Assembly (NCBI RefSeq): GCF_027579695.1
Contig: NC_083590.1
Location: 19,423,799-19,487,798, forward strand
Direction: 5' to 3'
DNA: 64,000 nucleotides
Origin: Neoarius graeffei
Lineage: Eukaryota > Chordata > Actinopteri > Siluriformes > Ariidae
Shown: in pieces, positions 41,595 through 53,660 of the stretch
How the letters are laid out: the number at the start of each line of letters is the position of its first letter
Position numbering within the stretch: position 1 is the stretch's first letter
Position numbers and translations under genes: made by a program
The notes under the pieces: model-generated
The model's database searches: none
The model's input: only the letters and a program-made list of their open reading frames with translations
Told to the model about the DNA's origin: nothing

Positions 41595-42795
41595 GATACT
41601 TTACTCATGAAGGAAACCACGTTGCTCTTAGTGTATTCTTTCTGTCATCATTCAGATGACAGCTATAGCGCCACACGCTCCAGTGAACAAACTGAAAGAG
41701 TCGTTTGAAAAAAAGATTTGTTCGTTTGACCAAACAAGATTCAAAGATCTGAACAGTGGAGTTATAAAGCATTACAAGCACTGGGCCTCTGACGAGTTTC
41801 ACTTCATATTAATAACCTGAAAGGAAGCGACTGAAGCCAAATCCAATCATGAAGACAAGTAACACTAGTCAGTCGATGAGAAAAATAATGGCACCCTATA
41901 GAAGGAGAAAAAGTGTCAGTCAAGAGAAACTGACACATGAATCATCTCCAGAGTTTGATCAAATGTCTTATCTTTGGATTCACTCTGAGCTTCAAGGACA
42001 CATGGTCAGGTTTATACTGGTGTAGTGTAAATAGCATTGTAGGGTGAAAAGGGGTGGGGTTCAAAATGCCATGTGCAGATATGGTCCCTAATTTGTATAC
42101 CAGGCATCTTCATGATATTTTTAGTGTTATTCACCATGAATTAATTGCAACAATTTAAGGATTACTAAACAGGTTACGGAAATCATTCTGTAGTTAGGAC
42201 AGGTGAGGTGATGATGTGTATAAATCTAGAACACCCACACACACACGAATTCGAAGAAATGGGCCCTTATTGTACGGACAGGAAGGTGGAAATTGGATTA
42301 AAGGAGCAGATCTAATCAGAGCTGAGGAGACGTCTGAGCGAGAACAGAGAGACGTCTTGACCTGCCGTCACCTTATAACAAACCTCACCTTTCTCACACC
42401 ATTTCTCAACAACAGGTCGGAGATGAGGAAAGGCGTCCTGCGCTGCTGCAACACTAAACATAGAAACAGGAAATTTCCATCAGCAAATGAATATTTTACA
42501 CTTCCTCCTTCTTGTGTTGATTTAAAGTCAGTCAGTAAACACTGATAACCCTTCTGTTCTGCTTTCTTCTGTTCTGGGTAAATTAATGATGCTGTAAATA
42601 TATTATTTTCATATTTACATTTATGGCATTTGGCAGACTTTCTAACTCGTATCAGCAATCCTGAATATGGGATCATTTCTTTTCAAAAATGATGATTAAA
42701 AATGGACATAATCCAAACCGAGCTGCTTAAATGTGCATGAAAAGAAGAAAATTAAAGTTAAGTCACACGTGTTCACAGCACATCAAAAAAAAAAA
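41595..42795. other. Apparently single-copy non-coding DNA
   Basis: No exon or repeat family recognised. A short open frame at 42216-42545 lacks any domain or splice support. Confidence 0.4.
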
Positions 42796-42810
42796 AATCA
42801 AATGGATTCA

Positions 42811-43179
42811 GGCGGCACGGTGGTGTAGTGGTTAGCGCTGTCGCCTCACAGCAAGAAGGTCCGGGTTCGAGCCCTGTGGCCGGCGAGGGCCTTTCTGTGT
42901 GGAGTTTGCATGTTCTCCCCGTGTCCGCGTGGGTTTCGTCCGGGTGCTCCGGTTTCCCCCACAGTCCAAAGACATGCAGGTTAGGTTAACTGGTGACTCT
43001 AAATTGACCGTAGGTGTGAATGTGAATGGTTGTCTGTGTCTATGTGTCAGCCCTGTGATGACCTGGCGACTTGTCCAGGGTGTACCCTGCCTTCCGCCCG
43101 TAGTCAGCTGGGATAGGCTCCAGCTTACCTGCGACCCTGTAGAACAGGATAAAGCGGCTAGAGATAATGAGATGAGATG
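42811..43179 (+). mobile_element. V-SINE copy
   Basis: Duplication AAATGGATTCA at 42800-42810 and 43180-43190; complete copy. Confidence 0.95.
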
Positions 43180-43675
43180 AAATGGATTCAGTTGAAATAA
43201 TGATCCTGGTCATTAGTATCAGATTTGCACGTTCTTCTATAAGATGAAATTCTTTATGGACATGAATAGAGATTTTTTTTTTCTTTTAAATCACATTTAT
43301 ATTACAAATATGATGTTAAGGTCATTTCAAGTAAACAAAAATGGTGGACAAAATGTCGTTACAAATTTGTGCCAGAGAAAAATGCTAGCGGTTTCCGAAT
43401 TTCCCTCGAATGTTAAAGGATCTTCGTGTTCAACAATTCTGTTTTTATTGCTTTTTTTTAATGATCACTGAGATGGAGTTTTGAAATGAAATCTGTTTTG
43501 CCATCAAAACAATGTTACTGTTACATCCTTCAGACAACATGAGGGTTAAAAGACAAAAATGTCGACAACCGAGGTACTGTAGCATTCTGTGTAATAATCC
43601 AATGAACTGTGTGTGTAAACCGGAGGTGGAAAGAAGAGGCGTGCGTGTACATGAAAGGAAATTAAAATCAGTCCA

Positions 43676-43975
43676 GACACACACACACACACACACATTC
43701 CTGTACTTCTATCATTGTGGGGACTCATTGGCATAATACATTCCCTAGCCCCTTACTCTAACCTTATCCATCGCAACTAAATGCCTAACCACACCCCTTA
43801 CCCTAACCCCGCCCCTTACTTTAACCCTAACCTAAACGTCATTCTAACCTGAACCCTAAAACTAAGTCTTAACCCTCAAACAGCCCTTTGAAGAAGTGAG
43901 GACCAACCAAAATGTCCTCACTTCTCAAAAATGTCCTTACTCTGTTGGTAAAAAATGTGCTCTGGTCCTCAGTAT
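43676..43975. repeat. CA repeat followed by a telomere-like CCCTAA-containing repeat
   Basis: CACACA (about 43678-43698) leads into TTGTGGGGACTCATTGGCAT. Many CCCTAACC/CCTAACCC variants follow at 43745-43880, ending with CCTTTGAAGAAGTGAGGACC. The layout is that of a known type of dispersed vertebrate repeat; I do not read it as a true chromosome end. Confidence 0.7.
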
Positions 43976-44082
43976 GTACAAGTACATATTCACACACACA
44001 CCAGTTTATATCCTTATACAAATACACTGCAAGCATTAAATGAAGTGAAATTAAGTTCTTCTTTGAACAGGGTCTTCTTAGA

Positions 44083-44266
44083 TTTTTTTTTTTTTTTGGG
44101 GGGGGGGGGGGGGGGGTCGACAGCAAAATTTTTCCGCACACCACGCAGTAAGTGGGAATTTTGTATTCAGTTTGATATTCACTTGTCCCCCTGCATTCTG
44201 GTGTTTTGTTTGTGGGTCGTCCAGCTGGAGATGGACAATTGGGGGGGGGGGGGGGGGGGGGGGGGT
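44083..44266 (+). repeat. Two long poly-G tracts, one joined to poly-T
   Basis: T15 then about G18 at 44083-44116, and about G25 at 44241-44266. Such tracts can form quadruplexes and are often mis-sized in assemblies. Confidence 0.9.
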
Positions 44267-45527
44267 TGAGATTTTGGATTTAGTAGATGTTCCTGCATTT
44301 TGGTGGATTTTTGGAGTGGCCTGCTGTGCCATACCTACATTCTTACACACCCTGACTTGCCAGGCCTTCAGCTTGTGGCCAACAAAAGCATCAAGTTTTG
44401 GCTTAAAAGCCCCCACACTAGAAAACTACAGATGACTGCCAATGTTCCTGTAGCCCTATAGACCTGCTTTTCTGTCTGCCCTGTTTGTTGCTCTTCTGTC
44501 TGTTGTTCTGTCTGTCCTGTCTGCCTTTTCTGGCTTGGCTGGACTGTCAAAATAAAATATTCCACTTTTGTCCTGCCAGTGGTCTTACCCTTCGGGACAT
44601 CTTGCCTTTGAAAGAATTCAAATAGTCATGTTGGTTTAATAAATCTACGCAGTCACAACAACATGCCTTTTCCTGGAGGACAAGTTTCTTGTGTTTATTC
44701 TGAATCTTACCTGCTCTGAGTGGTAGGCAGGCCTACAGCAAAACGGTCAAGTTCTTTGATATTACAGATGACCATGCTTTATTTACTTTAACTGAGCAAT
44801 TACATACATCATAAATAATTAAAAATAAATACCCTGTAAATAAACAATAGGTATGGTGGCTAATGGCTCTTCTTGCATTTGTAATATTATCTCTTACTTG
44901 CTTTATTTTACAACATTTCCAGTATGGCTTCAAATAAAGTCATAAAGTATGATTACATACAGTAAACAAACTAAAAATGCGCCTTAATAAACGTGTGCTA
45001 AGGAGGTGCTCTCCCGTGCTGCTTGTTGGGGAAGATAGAGGCTGTGGCACGGCAGTAGGCCTATAAAGATTTAGCATGCCTAGTACACGGCTCTCGATAT
45101 GGCATTAAATATTCTCACAACACACATAGGCTAAAACGATTAAGAAACTTTATATAAGTTCATAATTACGCCAGTAACGCCACACATTGGCGTGCATATG
45201 TACAAACCTGTCTGAGACACCTGTCTTCAACTCGGATACCTTCTTCTCTCTCCTCTTCCTCTAAATTGACGGTAGGCAATTATCCAACTTCCGGCGAGTG
45301 CAGCATCATTAGATGCGCCGCCTACCATAGGGGAGTGTGTACAGAAGGGAACGCCTCTCTGCCTGTTTAGCCGTGCGTAAGGCGTAATTGATCGATCACA
45401 AGTGGTTGGCGCGATGCAATGGGTAGCCTAGATCAGATAGATAAACTAGATTTTTTTCTAGCGTGAGAAATCGGAGGTATGGCGTGTGAGCGTGTGAAGA
45501 CAGTCAAATGCGTGTGTCTCACGCTCA

Positions 45528-45842
45528 TTGCGTGAGAGTTGGCAGCCCAGCATTACCTCTCCTCCTTCTCTGAATAAAGCCTTTGTCACCTATTGTAATC
45601 TTAGGTCTGCCAATTCCAATCTGTTTGCTGCTTCTTTTCAGTCCTTGTCCCTATCTGACTTACATAAACTCTCCTCCCCTGATGGTATTGTATCCGTTTA
45701 TACTGACACTATCTTTGCATTGCTCAATGATCAAGCCCCTTTAAAGAATAGGTTTGTTCCAGCCAGCCACACTTGTCCTTGGTTTACTCCCGAGCTCAGA
45801 GTAATGAAGGCCAGTAGCCGGCATCTTGAGCACCTTTATTAG
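45528..45842 (+). pseudogene. LINE region between endonuclease and reverse transcriptase
   Basis: About 100 residues with LSLSDLHKLSSPDGIVSVYT and APLKNRFVPASHTCPWFTPE, typical of the EN-RT linker of L2-type LINEs, ending at a stop just before the DD34E element. Confidence 0.75.
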
Positions 45843-45883
45843 AAAACTGGCTTCACTGTCCACTCACTACTATACACCAAATA

Positions 45884-47372
45884 CTAGTGCATCTCAAAAA
45901 ATTAGAATACCATGAAAAAGTTCCTTTTTTCATAATTTAATTCAAAAACATAAACTTTCATATATTCTATATTCATTACGTGTAAAGTGAAATATTTAAA
46001 GCCTTTTTTGTTTTAATTTTGATGATTATGGCTTATAGTTCATGAAAATCAGAAATCCAGTATCTCAAATTATTAGAATATTCCCTAAGATCAATCAACA
46101 AAGGATTTACAATACAGAAATGTCCAACTTCTGAAAAGTATATTCATTTATACACTCAATACTTGGTTGGGGCTCCTTTACCATGAATTACTGTATCAAT
46201 GCGGTGTGGCATGGAGGTGATCAGCCTGTGGCACTGCTGAGGTGTTATTGAAGCCCAGGTTGCTTTGATAGTGGCCTTCAGCATATCTGTATTTTTGGGT
46301 CGGGTGTTTCTCATCTTCCTCTTGACAATACCCCATAGATTCTCTATGGGGTTCAGGTCAGGCAAGTTGGCTGGCCAATCAAACACAGTAATATCATGGT
46401 CAGCAAACCATTTGGTAGTAGTTTTGGCACTGTGGGTAGGTGCTAAATCCTGCTGGAAAAGGAAATCAGCATCTCCAAAAAGCTCATCAGCAGATGGAAG
46501 CATGAAGTGCTCTAAAATCTCCTGGTAGATGGCTGTGTTGACTTTGGACTTGATAAAATACAGTGGACCAACACAAGCAGATGACATGGCACCCCAAATC
46601 ATCACAGACTGTGGAAACTTCACACTGGGCTTCAAACACCTTGGATTCTGTGCCTCTCCACTCTTCCTCCAGACTCTAGAACCGTGATTTCCAAATTAAA
46701 TGGAAAATGTACTTTCAGCTGAAAAGAGGACTTTGGACCACTGAGCAACAGTCCATTTCTTTCTCTCCTTAGCCCAGATAAGACACTTCTGACATTGTCT
46801 CTGGCTCAGGAGTACCTTGATATTAGGAATGCGAAAGTTGTATCCCCTTTCTTGAAGATGTCTGTTCGTGATGGGTCTTGATACATGGACACCAGCCTCA
46901 GTCCACTTTTTGTGAAGCTCTCCCAAGTTCTTGAATCAACTTTTCTTGACAATCCTCTCAAGACTGCGGCCATCCCTGTTGCTTGTGCACCTTTTCCAGC
47001 CACCCTTTTCAGCAATGACCTTTTGTGGCTTACCCTCCTTGTGGAGGGCATCAGTGATCATCTTCTGGACAACAGTCAAGTCAGCAGTCTTCCCCATGAT
47101 TGTGGTTGTGTGTACTGAACTAGACTGAGAGATACACTGTGTTCATACTGTTTTACTCAAACTCGAAATGAAATATTCTAATATTTTGAGATGGGGTTTT
47201 TTTATGTTTTTGTACTGTATGCCATACTGATTAAAATTAAAATAGAAAAATGCTTTAAACATTTTAGTTTATGTGTAATGAGTCTATAATATATAACATT
47301 TTCACTTTCTGAAATAACTGATGGAAAATATTGAACTTTTTCACAATATTCTAATTTTTTGAGATGCACTAG
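45884..47372 (-). mobile_element. Tc1-like DD34E transposon, inactivated
   Basis: Inverted ends CTAGTGCATCTCAAAAAATT and its reverse complement, each bordered by TA (45882-45883, 47373-47374). The transposase on the minus strand is broken. It interrupts the second LINE. Confidence 0.92.
46156..47100 (-). pseudogene. Tc1-like transposase (DD34E), broken
   Basis: The C-terminal 159 residues (46635-46156) are open and hold the second D (FLFQQDLAPTHSA) and E (LPDLNPIENLW) with exactly 34 residues between. Upstream, frames at 46926-46696 and 47051-46806 carry the N-terminal part, separated by frameshifts. The first catalytic position reads LFSAEST, where SDE is expected, so the Asp is now Ala. 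A stop follows shortly after. Confidence 0.88.
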
Positions 47373-47499
47373 TATGTCCGTAAGTATAGGGATGCCCCAA
47401 ATGCTGCTCAATCCAGCTACTACTCCTCCATCATAAAAGGTGCCAAGTCAAGGCAAAGGATACTCTTCAAATCTGTTAACAAACTCCTCCAACCTCCTG

Positions 47500-47860
47500 G
47501 ACTATTCATCCCTTATCTGTAGCTGCTTATCCTGCGCAGGGTTGCAGGCAAACTGGAGCCTATCCCAGCTGACTATGGGTGAAAGGCAGGGTACACCCTG
47601 GACAAATCTCCAGATCATCGCAGGGCTAACACATAGAGACAAACAACCATTCACACCTACAGTCAATTTAGAGCCACCAATTAGCCTAACCTGCATGTCT
47701 TTGGACTGTGGGGGAAACCAGAGCACCTGAAGGAAACACATGCAGACATGGGGAGAACATGCAAACTCCACACAGAAAGCCCCTGTTGGCCACTGGGCTT
47801 GAACCCAGAACCTTCTTGTTGTGAGGCAACAGTGCTAACCACTACACCACAGTGCCGCCC
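47500..47860 (-). mobile_element. V-SINE copy in the second LINE
   Basis: Duplication CCTCCTG at 47493-47499 and 47861-47867. Diverged copy lacking part of the centre. Confidence 0.88.
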
Positions 47861-47984
47861 CCTCCTGTACTAGCATGTCCTAATCTTCTTCACCCATACA
47901 GTGTGTTCTGGGTTGGGTCCTGTTCCTAAGGTTTCTTGGCTAAGTAAATAAAGCCGGTTAGCCACTCTTCTGCTTAACTGCTTT

Positions 47985-48178
47985 TGTTCATGGACAATTT
48001 AGAGTAGCCAGTTAGCCTAAATGCATGTCTTTGGGGGAAACCGGAGCACCTGGAGGAAACCCACGCAGACACCATGCAAACTCCACACAGAAAGGCCCCC
48101 GCCAACCACTGGGCTCAAACCCAGAACCTTCTTGCTGTGAGGCGACAGTGCTAACCACTGCAGTACCACACCACCCAA
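47985..48178 (-). mobile_element. V-SINE 5' two-thirds fragment
   Basis: Contains the head (reverse of GGTGGTGTGGTACTGCAGTG) and the centre but stops at the GGACAATTTAGAG segment; no tail. Confidence 0.8.
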
Positions 48179-48289
48179 CATGTCATAATACAGCTAAGCA
48201 AAATGAGGCATTTTTACATAATTTTATAATAAAATTGACCAAATCTATTGCTGTTTTCCTTCTACTTCCCATTCATTCTCACCCACTGA

Positions 48290-49200
48290 TGTTCCTACTC
48301 CGCCTACAAAACTCACTTCCTTCACAGCCCTTGACTCTTTTTCTGTCACTGAACTCATCATTAAGTCTAATCCTTCCTCCTGTCTTCTTGGCCGTACCTC
48401 CACCCTGCTACTTAAGACATGTTGATCTATAATTAATACTCCTATTGCCATAGGGATAAATACATGTCTCTGCCCTCAAAACTGCTCCAGTTACCCCTGT
48501 CCTAAAGAAACCTGAGTTGGATCCAACATCTCTTTCCAGTTACAGACCTATCTCAAATCTTCCCTTTCTAGCTAAAGTGATAGGAAGAGTGGTAGCAATG
48601 CAACTCCTTACCTTTCTTAATGAATACACAGTCTATGAGCCCTTTCAATCTGGTTTCCGTACACATCCCATCACTGAGACAGCTCTTCTGCATGTTGTTC
48701 ATGATCTCTGCTGGTCTGCTGATGGTTCTCTTAACATTCTTCTCCTCCTTGACTTAAGTATTGTTTTTGATACTGTTAACAACGATGTACTCATTTCCCG
48801 TCTTTCCTCTATTGATATCGCTGACATAGCCCTTCAGTGATTCAGGTCATATCTTACAAACAGAGAACAATTTATTAGACGAGGTTCAAACAAGTCCACC
48901 ACCTCTCCTGTTATCTGTGGGGTCCCTCAAGGATCGGTTCTTGGACCACTTCTGTTTTTAATCTACATTCTACCTCTTGGTCATATTATTTGTAGCCATG
49001 GCCTTAACTTTCACTGCAATGCAGATGATATTCAGTTCTATCTCAAGACAGATTCACCCACAGACTCCTTTCCCAGGACCCTAACTGACTGCATCTCAGA
49101 TTTAAAGCTTTGGTTGCAGGAAAACTTTCTCAAGTTAAACAGTGATAAAACTGAAGCCCTACTGGTTAGTCCCAAATCCCTACTATCTGAATCATCCACC
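48290..49200 (+). pseudogene. L2-like reverse transcriptase, inactivated
   Basis: Reads SFVTELIIKSNP-like text, SYRPISNLPFLAKVIGR, YEPFQSGFRTHPITETALLH, LLLLDLSIVFDTVNNDVLIS, a stop at 48838, then [16 protein letters not shown] and [10 protein letters not shown]. The catalytic box is NADD instead of YADD, and DLSIVFD replaces the usual DLSAAFD. Confidence 0.85.
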
Positions 49201-49204
49201 TTTT

Positions 49205-49362
49205 ACATTACAGGCATTTAGCAGATCAGATTATCCAGCGTGTCATACAACGTACCCAGAACAGCCTGGAGTGAGGTCCCTTGTTCAAGGGACCTTCAGC
49301 CATTCCTGCTGGTTCAAGGAATCAAATCAGCAATCTTTTGGGCCCAAAGCTGCTTCTCTAGG
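49205..49362 (-). mobile_element. tRNA-derived SINE (GCATTTAGCAG-tail type) in the LINE
   Basis: The same family as 18565-18708 and 53956-54121, lying just after the RT C-terminus. Minus-strand box B-like GATTTGATTCCTTGAACC. Confidence 0.7.
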
Positions 49363-49453
49363 CTTCCTGCACAATATGTTTCTATTAGTATTGATGATGT
49401 GCTGGTTAAGCCTGCTCCTATTGTCAGAAATCTTGGAGTACTATTTGATCCAT

Positions 49454-49807
49454 GGGTGGCATGGTGGTGTAGTGGTTAGCGCTGTCGCCTCACAGCAAGA
49501 AGGTTCTGGGTTTGAGCCCAGCGGCCGATGAGGGCCTTTCTGTGTGGAGTTTGCATGTTCTCCCTGTGTCTGTGTGGGTTTCTCCCACAGTCCAAAGACA
49601 TGCAGGTTAGGCTAATTGGTGGCTCTAAATTGACCAACCATAGGTGTGAATGTGAGTGTGGATGGTTGTTTGTCTCCATGTGTCAGCCCTGCAATGATCT
49701 GGCAACTTGTGCAGGGTGTACCCCGCCTCTTGCCCATAGTCAGCTGGGATAGGTTCCAGCTTGCCTGCGACCCTGCACAGGATAAGCAGCTACAGATAAT
49801 GGATGGA
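49454..49807 (+). mobile_element. V-SINE copy in the LINE
   Basis: Duplication TATTTGATCCAT at 49442-49453 and 49808-49819; the tail here is GGATGGAT. Confidence 0.94.
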
Positions 49808-50477
49808 TATTTGATCCATCACCTAATTTTCATCTTCATATTAAGTCACTCACCAAACTTGCGTTCTTTCATCTTCGTCCTCTTCTGACTAGCAATGATG
49901 CACAAACTCTGGTTCATGCTTTCATTATGTCTCGTTTACTGTAATTCATTCTTCATCGGCCTTCCTGCAGTCTTTCCAAAAAAGCTACAATATATTCAGA
50001 ATTCTGCAGCTTGAGTTCTAACCCGTACTAAACGCTCTGCTCACATCTCTCCCATCCTTCCTCTCTCTCTTTCTCAGCTACACTGGCTACCAGTTGTGTC
50101 CTGGATCAAATTTAAAATCTTGCTTGTCACTTTCAAAGCCCTGTATAATCTTGCTCCAATCTACCTTTGGGAATTACTGACCCCCTACACCCTCACTAAG
50201 GTCTTTTCATTACAATTTACTTCCTGTCTCATGCACCAGACTTTCCACCATGGGGGGTCAGGTCCTTCAGTCCTATTGACCCCAAACTCTGGCATTCTCT
50301 TCCTCAATCTCTTTGTGACCGCGCTTTCTCTACTTCGAATATCTTTCATGAACATGTCTCTTCCCCTCTTACTGCTTAGTCTTTTTTTTCCTCTCTCTTG
50401 TAAAGCAACCTTGGGATTGTGAAAGGGGCTATAGAAATGTAACTTCATTATTATTAGTTGTGTGTGTGCATTCATTT

Positions 50478-50750
50478 TCTGTACTGCTTATACAGTTGCA
50501 GGCAAAGCTGGAGCTAATCCCAGCTGACTTCAGGCAAGAAGCACAGTACACACTGGGCACATCGCCAGGGTTTCACACCTCTGGGCAATTTAGAGTAGCC
50601 ACTTAACCTAATCCGCATGTCGTTGGACTGTGGGAGGAAAGCAATGCAGGCATGAGGAGAACGTGCAAACTCCCTACAGAAAGGCCCCATTCGGCCACAA
50701 GGTTCAAACCCAGAACCTTCTTACTGTGAGGCGATAGTGCTAACCGCTGT
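50478..50750 (-). mobile_element. Old V-SINE copy
   Basis: Strongly diverged minus-strand copy (CCCAGCTGACTTCAGGC, TTGGACTGTGGGAGGAAA, AACCCAGAACCTTCTTACTG). Its head is separated by the next SINE. Confidence 0.8.
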
Positions 50751-51007
50751 TCAAAGTCCTTCCCACGCCATGTGGTGCCGATCCCCGTTTCCCTCGGCCT
50801 ATTACATAGCTAGGGTTACAGTGGGGGGCTAGTCCTTTGGTAACTGCAAGAGTTTGACTCCCCACTCACATCTGTATTGCAGCGTGCCTTGCCAGACGGC
50901 AGTAGGTACCATTTTTATGATGGTCTTTTGGTATGACCTGATCATGAGTAGAACTCGCGATCTCCCGATCAAGAGGCAGACATGCTAACCACTAGGCCAA
51001 CTCGCGG
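50751..51007 (-). mobile_element. tRNA-derived SINE inserted in the old V-SINE
   Basis: The minus strand begins CCGCGAGTTGGCCTAGTGG (box A) and has GGGAGATCGCGAGTTCTACT (box B). Duplication TGCTAACCGCTGT at 50738-50750 and 51008-51020 lies in the V-SINE head. Confidence 0.93.
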
Positions 51008-51253
51008 TGCTAACCGCTGTGCCTCCTTTCTTAAAAACCAACATACAGGAAAATTATTTTCACAAATCAAGCTATTTAATAAGAGGTGCTCTTGAGTCCC
51101 TGTTTGTATTTTATAACTCGAATGGAATAAAAGTAACTCCTGTTTACCAGTATGTATGGAACCCATTCCTGGTTATAACATCCGTATCTTGAGTTTTCAC
51201 TACATTAGAAGTGTCGGCTTTCCCTGTAGGTGCCTGCTTTCGAGAATTCAGCG

Positions 51254-51255
<2 letters not shown>

Positions 51256-51312
<57 letters not shown>
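51256..51312. repeat. AT microsatellite
   Basis: Some 28 uninterrupted AT dinucleotides. Shorter ones lie at 14222-14238, 14613-14634 and 53343-53372. Confidence 0.97.
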
Positions 51313-51315
<3 letters not shown>

Positions 51316-51521
51316 AAGCTGAAGCTCAGTTCACTCTCTTGAGGTTGAGCCAGTTTCCGTGTGTACTCGACCCCATGCAGTGTGTTTAATCATCAAACAT
51401 AACAGAATGCAAGAATTTCTCAAGAATGCAGGTTTTACCACTGGAGCAAAAAACACCAACAGGAAAATACTGTTTCAACTCGCAAACATTTAAAAAAAAA
51501 ATTACTCATATGTTATTTTTG

Positions 51522-51897
51522 GGCGGCACGGTGGTGTAGTGGTTAGCGCTGTCGCCTCACAGCAAGAAGGTCCTGGGTTCGAGCCCCGGGGCCGGCGAGG
51601 GCCTTTCTGTGTGGAGTTTGCATGTTCTCCCCGTGTCCGCGTGGGTTTCCTCCGGGTGCTCCGGTTTCCCCCACAGTCCAAAGACATGCAGGTTAGGTTA
51701 ACTGGTGACTCTAAATTGACCGTAGGTGTGAATGTGAGTGTGAATGGTTGTCTGTGTCTATGTGTCAGTTCTGTGATGACCTGGCGACTTGTCCAGGGTG
51801 TACCCCGCCTTTCGCCCGTAGTCAGCTGGGATAGGCTCCAGCTTGCCTGTGACCCTGTAGAAGGATAAAGCGGCTAGAGATAATGAGATGAGATGAG
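51522..51897 (+). mobile_element. V-SINE copy, well preserved
   Basis: Duplication ATGTTATTTTTG at 51510-51521 and 51898-51909; complete, with three GAGAT tail units. Confidence 0.95.
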
Positions 51898-51909
51898 ATG
51901 TTATTTTTG

Positions 51910-52585
51910 ACCCCAAATTTAAAACGAGAATCTTTAAAATTGAATGTTATTCATTTTTCTTCTTTTGGCTTTATATTTGGTGCTTAAAGATACCGAATCA
52001 TTATTACTTACTTTAATTTTATTTGTTGAATCTAAAGTAAGTAATAATGATTATTAAATAAGTGACTTATAAAAGGAAAAAGAGAACATACAGGAGAATA
52101 ACTGTGTGTGTTTATTGAGTCTGTTTTTCCTCAGGAATAGAGCAATATGCCACTCATAGTCCTGCAAAATGAGGACAATAATTAACTTCATGCAGACCTC
52201 ATATGCTCCTTTCAACCCTACATACAAGGAATTTCAATTTCATCTTGCTATTTATATTTACTTGAAACTGATAGCTATGGCAATGAGTCAAAATCTTCAA
52301 ACAGGAGGGGAAAAAATACTTACACTGCTATTAGCTAAGGATATCAAGAAGAAACAAATTTGATGAAGAAAAAAGGTCATCTTCGGTATAAGTAGACTTT
52401 GCAATTATTTGGTCCCGATGTTTAATTAAAGCAGACAGACAAACAAATTCAAAACATGAGGCAGTGATGAAGTAATATATATAAGAAAAAAAGTAAAAGG
52501 CCAATCTATCAGTAAACAGACTTAACGGGGCAAAAACCAAATAAAGAAGCACACCGAGTGCTACTTCACATCCTGTGAGTGTTTA
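51910..52585. other. AT-rich non-coding stretch
   Basis: No repeat family or exon recognised. Confidence 0.4.
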
Positions 52586-52586
52586 T

Positions 52587-52955
52587 ATCCATCCATCCAT
52601 TATCTGTAGCTCCTTATCCTGTTCTACAGGGTCACAGGCAAGCTGGAGCCTATCCCAGCTGACTACGGGTGAAAGGCGGGGTACACCCTGGACAAGTCGC
52701 CAGGTCATCACAGGGCTGACACATAGACACAGACAACCATTCACACTCACATTCACACCTACGGTCAATTTAGAGTCACCAGTTAACCTAACCTGCATGT
52801 CTTTGGACTGTGGGGGAAACCGGAGCACCCGGAGGAAACCCTTGCAGACATGGGGAGAACATGCAAACTCCACACAGAAAGGCCCTCGCCGGCCACAGCC
52901 CAGGACCTTCTTGCTATGAGGTAACAGTGCTAACCACTGCACCACCGTGCCACCT
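52587..52955 (-). mobile_element. V-SINE copy, host of the next one
   Basis: Minus-strand copy with a CCATCCATCCATT tail; its 5' tip is duplicated by the following insertion. Confidence 0.9.
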
Positions 52956-53329
52956 CATCTCATCTCATTATCTCTAGCCGCTTTATCCTTCTACAGGGTC
53001 GCAGGCAAGCTGGAGCCTATCCCAGCTGACTACGGGCGAAAGGCGGGGTACACCCTGGACAAGTCGCCAGGTCATCACAGGGCTGACACATAGACACAGA
53101 CAACCATTCACACTCACATTCACACCTACGCTCAATTTAGAGTCACCAGTTAACCTAACCTGCATGTCTTTGGACTGTGGGGGAAACCGGAGCACCCGGT
53201 GGAAACCCACGCGGACACGGGGAGAACATGCAAACTCCACACAGAAAGGCCCTTGCCGGCCTCGGGGCTCGAACCCAGTACCTTCTTGCTGTGAGGCGAC
53301 AGCGCTAACCACTACACCACCGTGCCGCC
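52956..53329 (-). mobile_element. V-SINE inserted into the 5' tip of another V-SINE
   Basis: Duplication CACCGTGCCACCT at 52943-52955 and 53330-53342 is itself SINE head sequence. The result looks like a tandem dimer but is two independent insertions. Confidence 0.93.
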
Positions 53330-53339
53330 CACCGTGCCA

Positions 53340-53374
<35 letters not shown>

Positions 53375-53549
53375 AGTCTAGCTGTGCATAATCAGAAGTC
53401 AGGTGACTGTGAACGTGGCGGTGAATTTGTGTGATGGAGAGTCTAATCCTGGGCGGCCATGTTTGTAGGCTGCGATCAACTCAGGAGTTGGAGTTTGTTG
53501 CTGATTCTGGAGTTGAAATGACAACATGATGCTCACCGTCAGTGAATTT

Positions 53550-53660
53550 ATAGTTCAATTCAATTTATTTATTTGTATAGCATTTTTAATGATGGACCTT
53601 GTCAGAAAGCAGCTTTACAAAAATATATAAATGACTTTATTGGTTGCCTATGCAACAGGT
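53550..53660 (-). mobile_element. Retroposon 3' end (AAAGCTGCTTT ... GCTATACAAATAAA type)
   Basis: Minus strand: GTAAAGCTGCTTTCTGACAA and ATGCTATACAAATAAATAAA then TTGAATTG. It matches the tail type at 25480-25560. Confidence 0.65.

Larger units (their letters stand above)
45540..50440 (+). mobile_element. Second dead non-LTR retrotransposon (L2/Rex-like), + strand
   Basis: Pieces in order: pre-RT region (LNKAFVTYCNLR, HTCPWFTPELRVMKASSR, 45570-45840), reverse transcriptase (SLSSYRPISNLPFLAKVIGR at about 48525, [18 protein letters not shown] at about 48920) and a C-terminal part to a tail ending TAACTTCATTATTATTAG. It is cut by a Tc1-like element, at least three SINE pieces and several stops. 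Confidence 0.85.

Noticed and set aside
42216-42545. 109-codon + strand frame
   Set aside because: No domain, codon pattern or splice signals; overlaps an antisense frame of similar length.
44078-44416. Frames with long Pro or Gly runs
   Set aside because: They are translations of the poly-G tracts.
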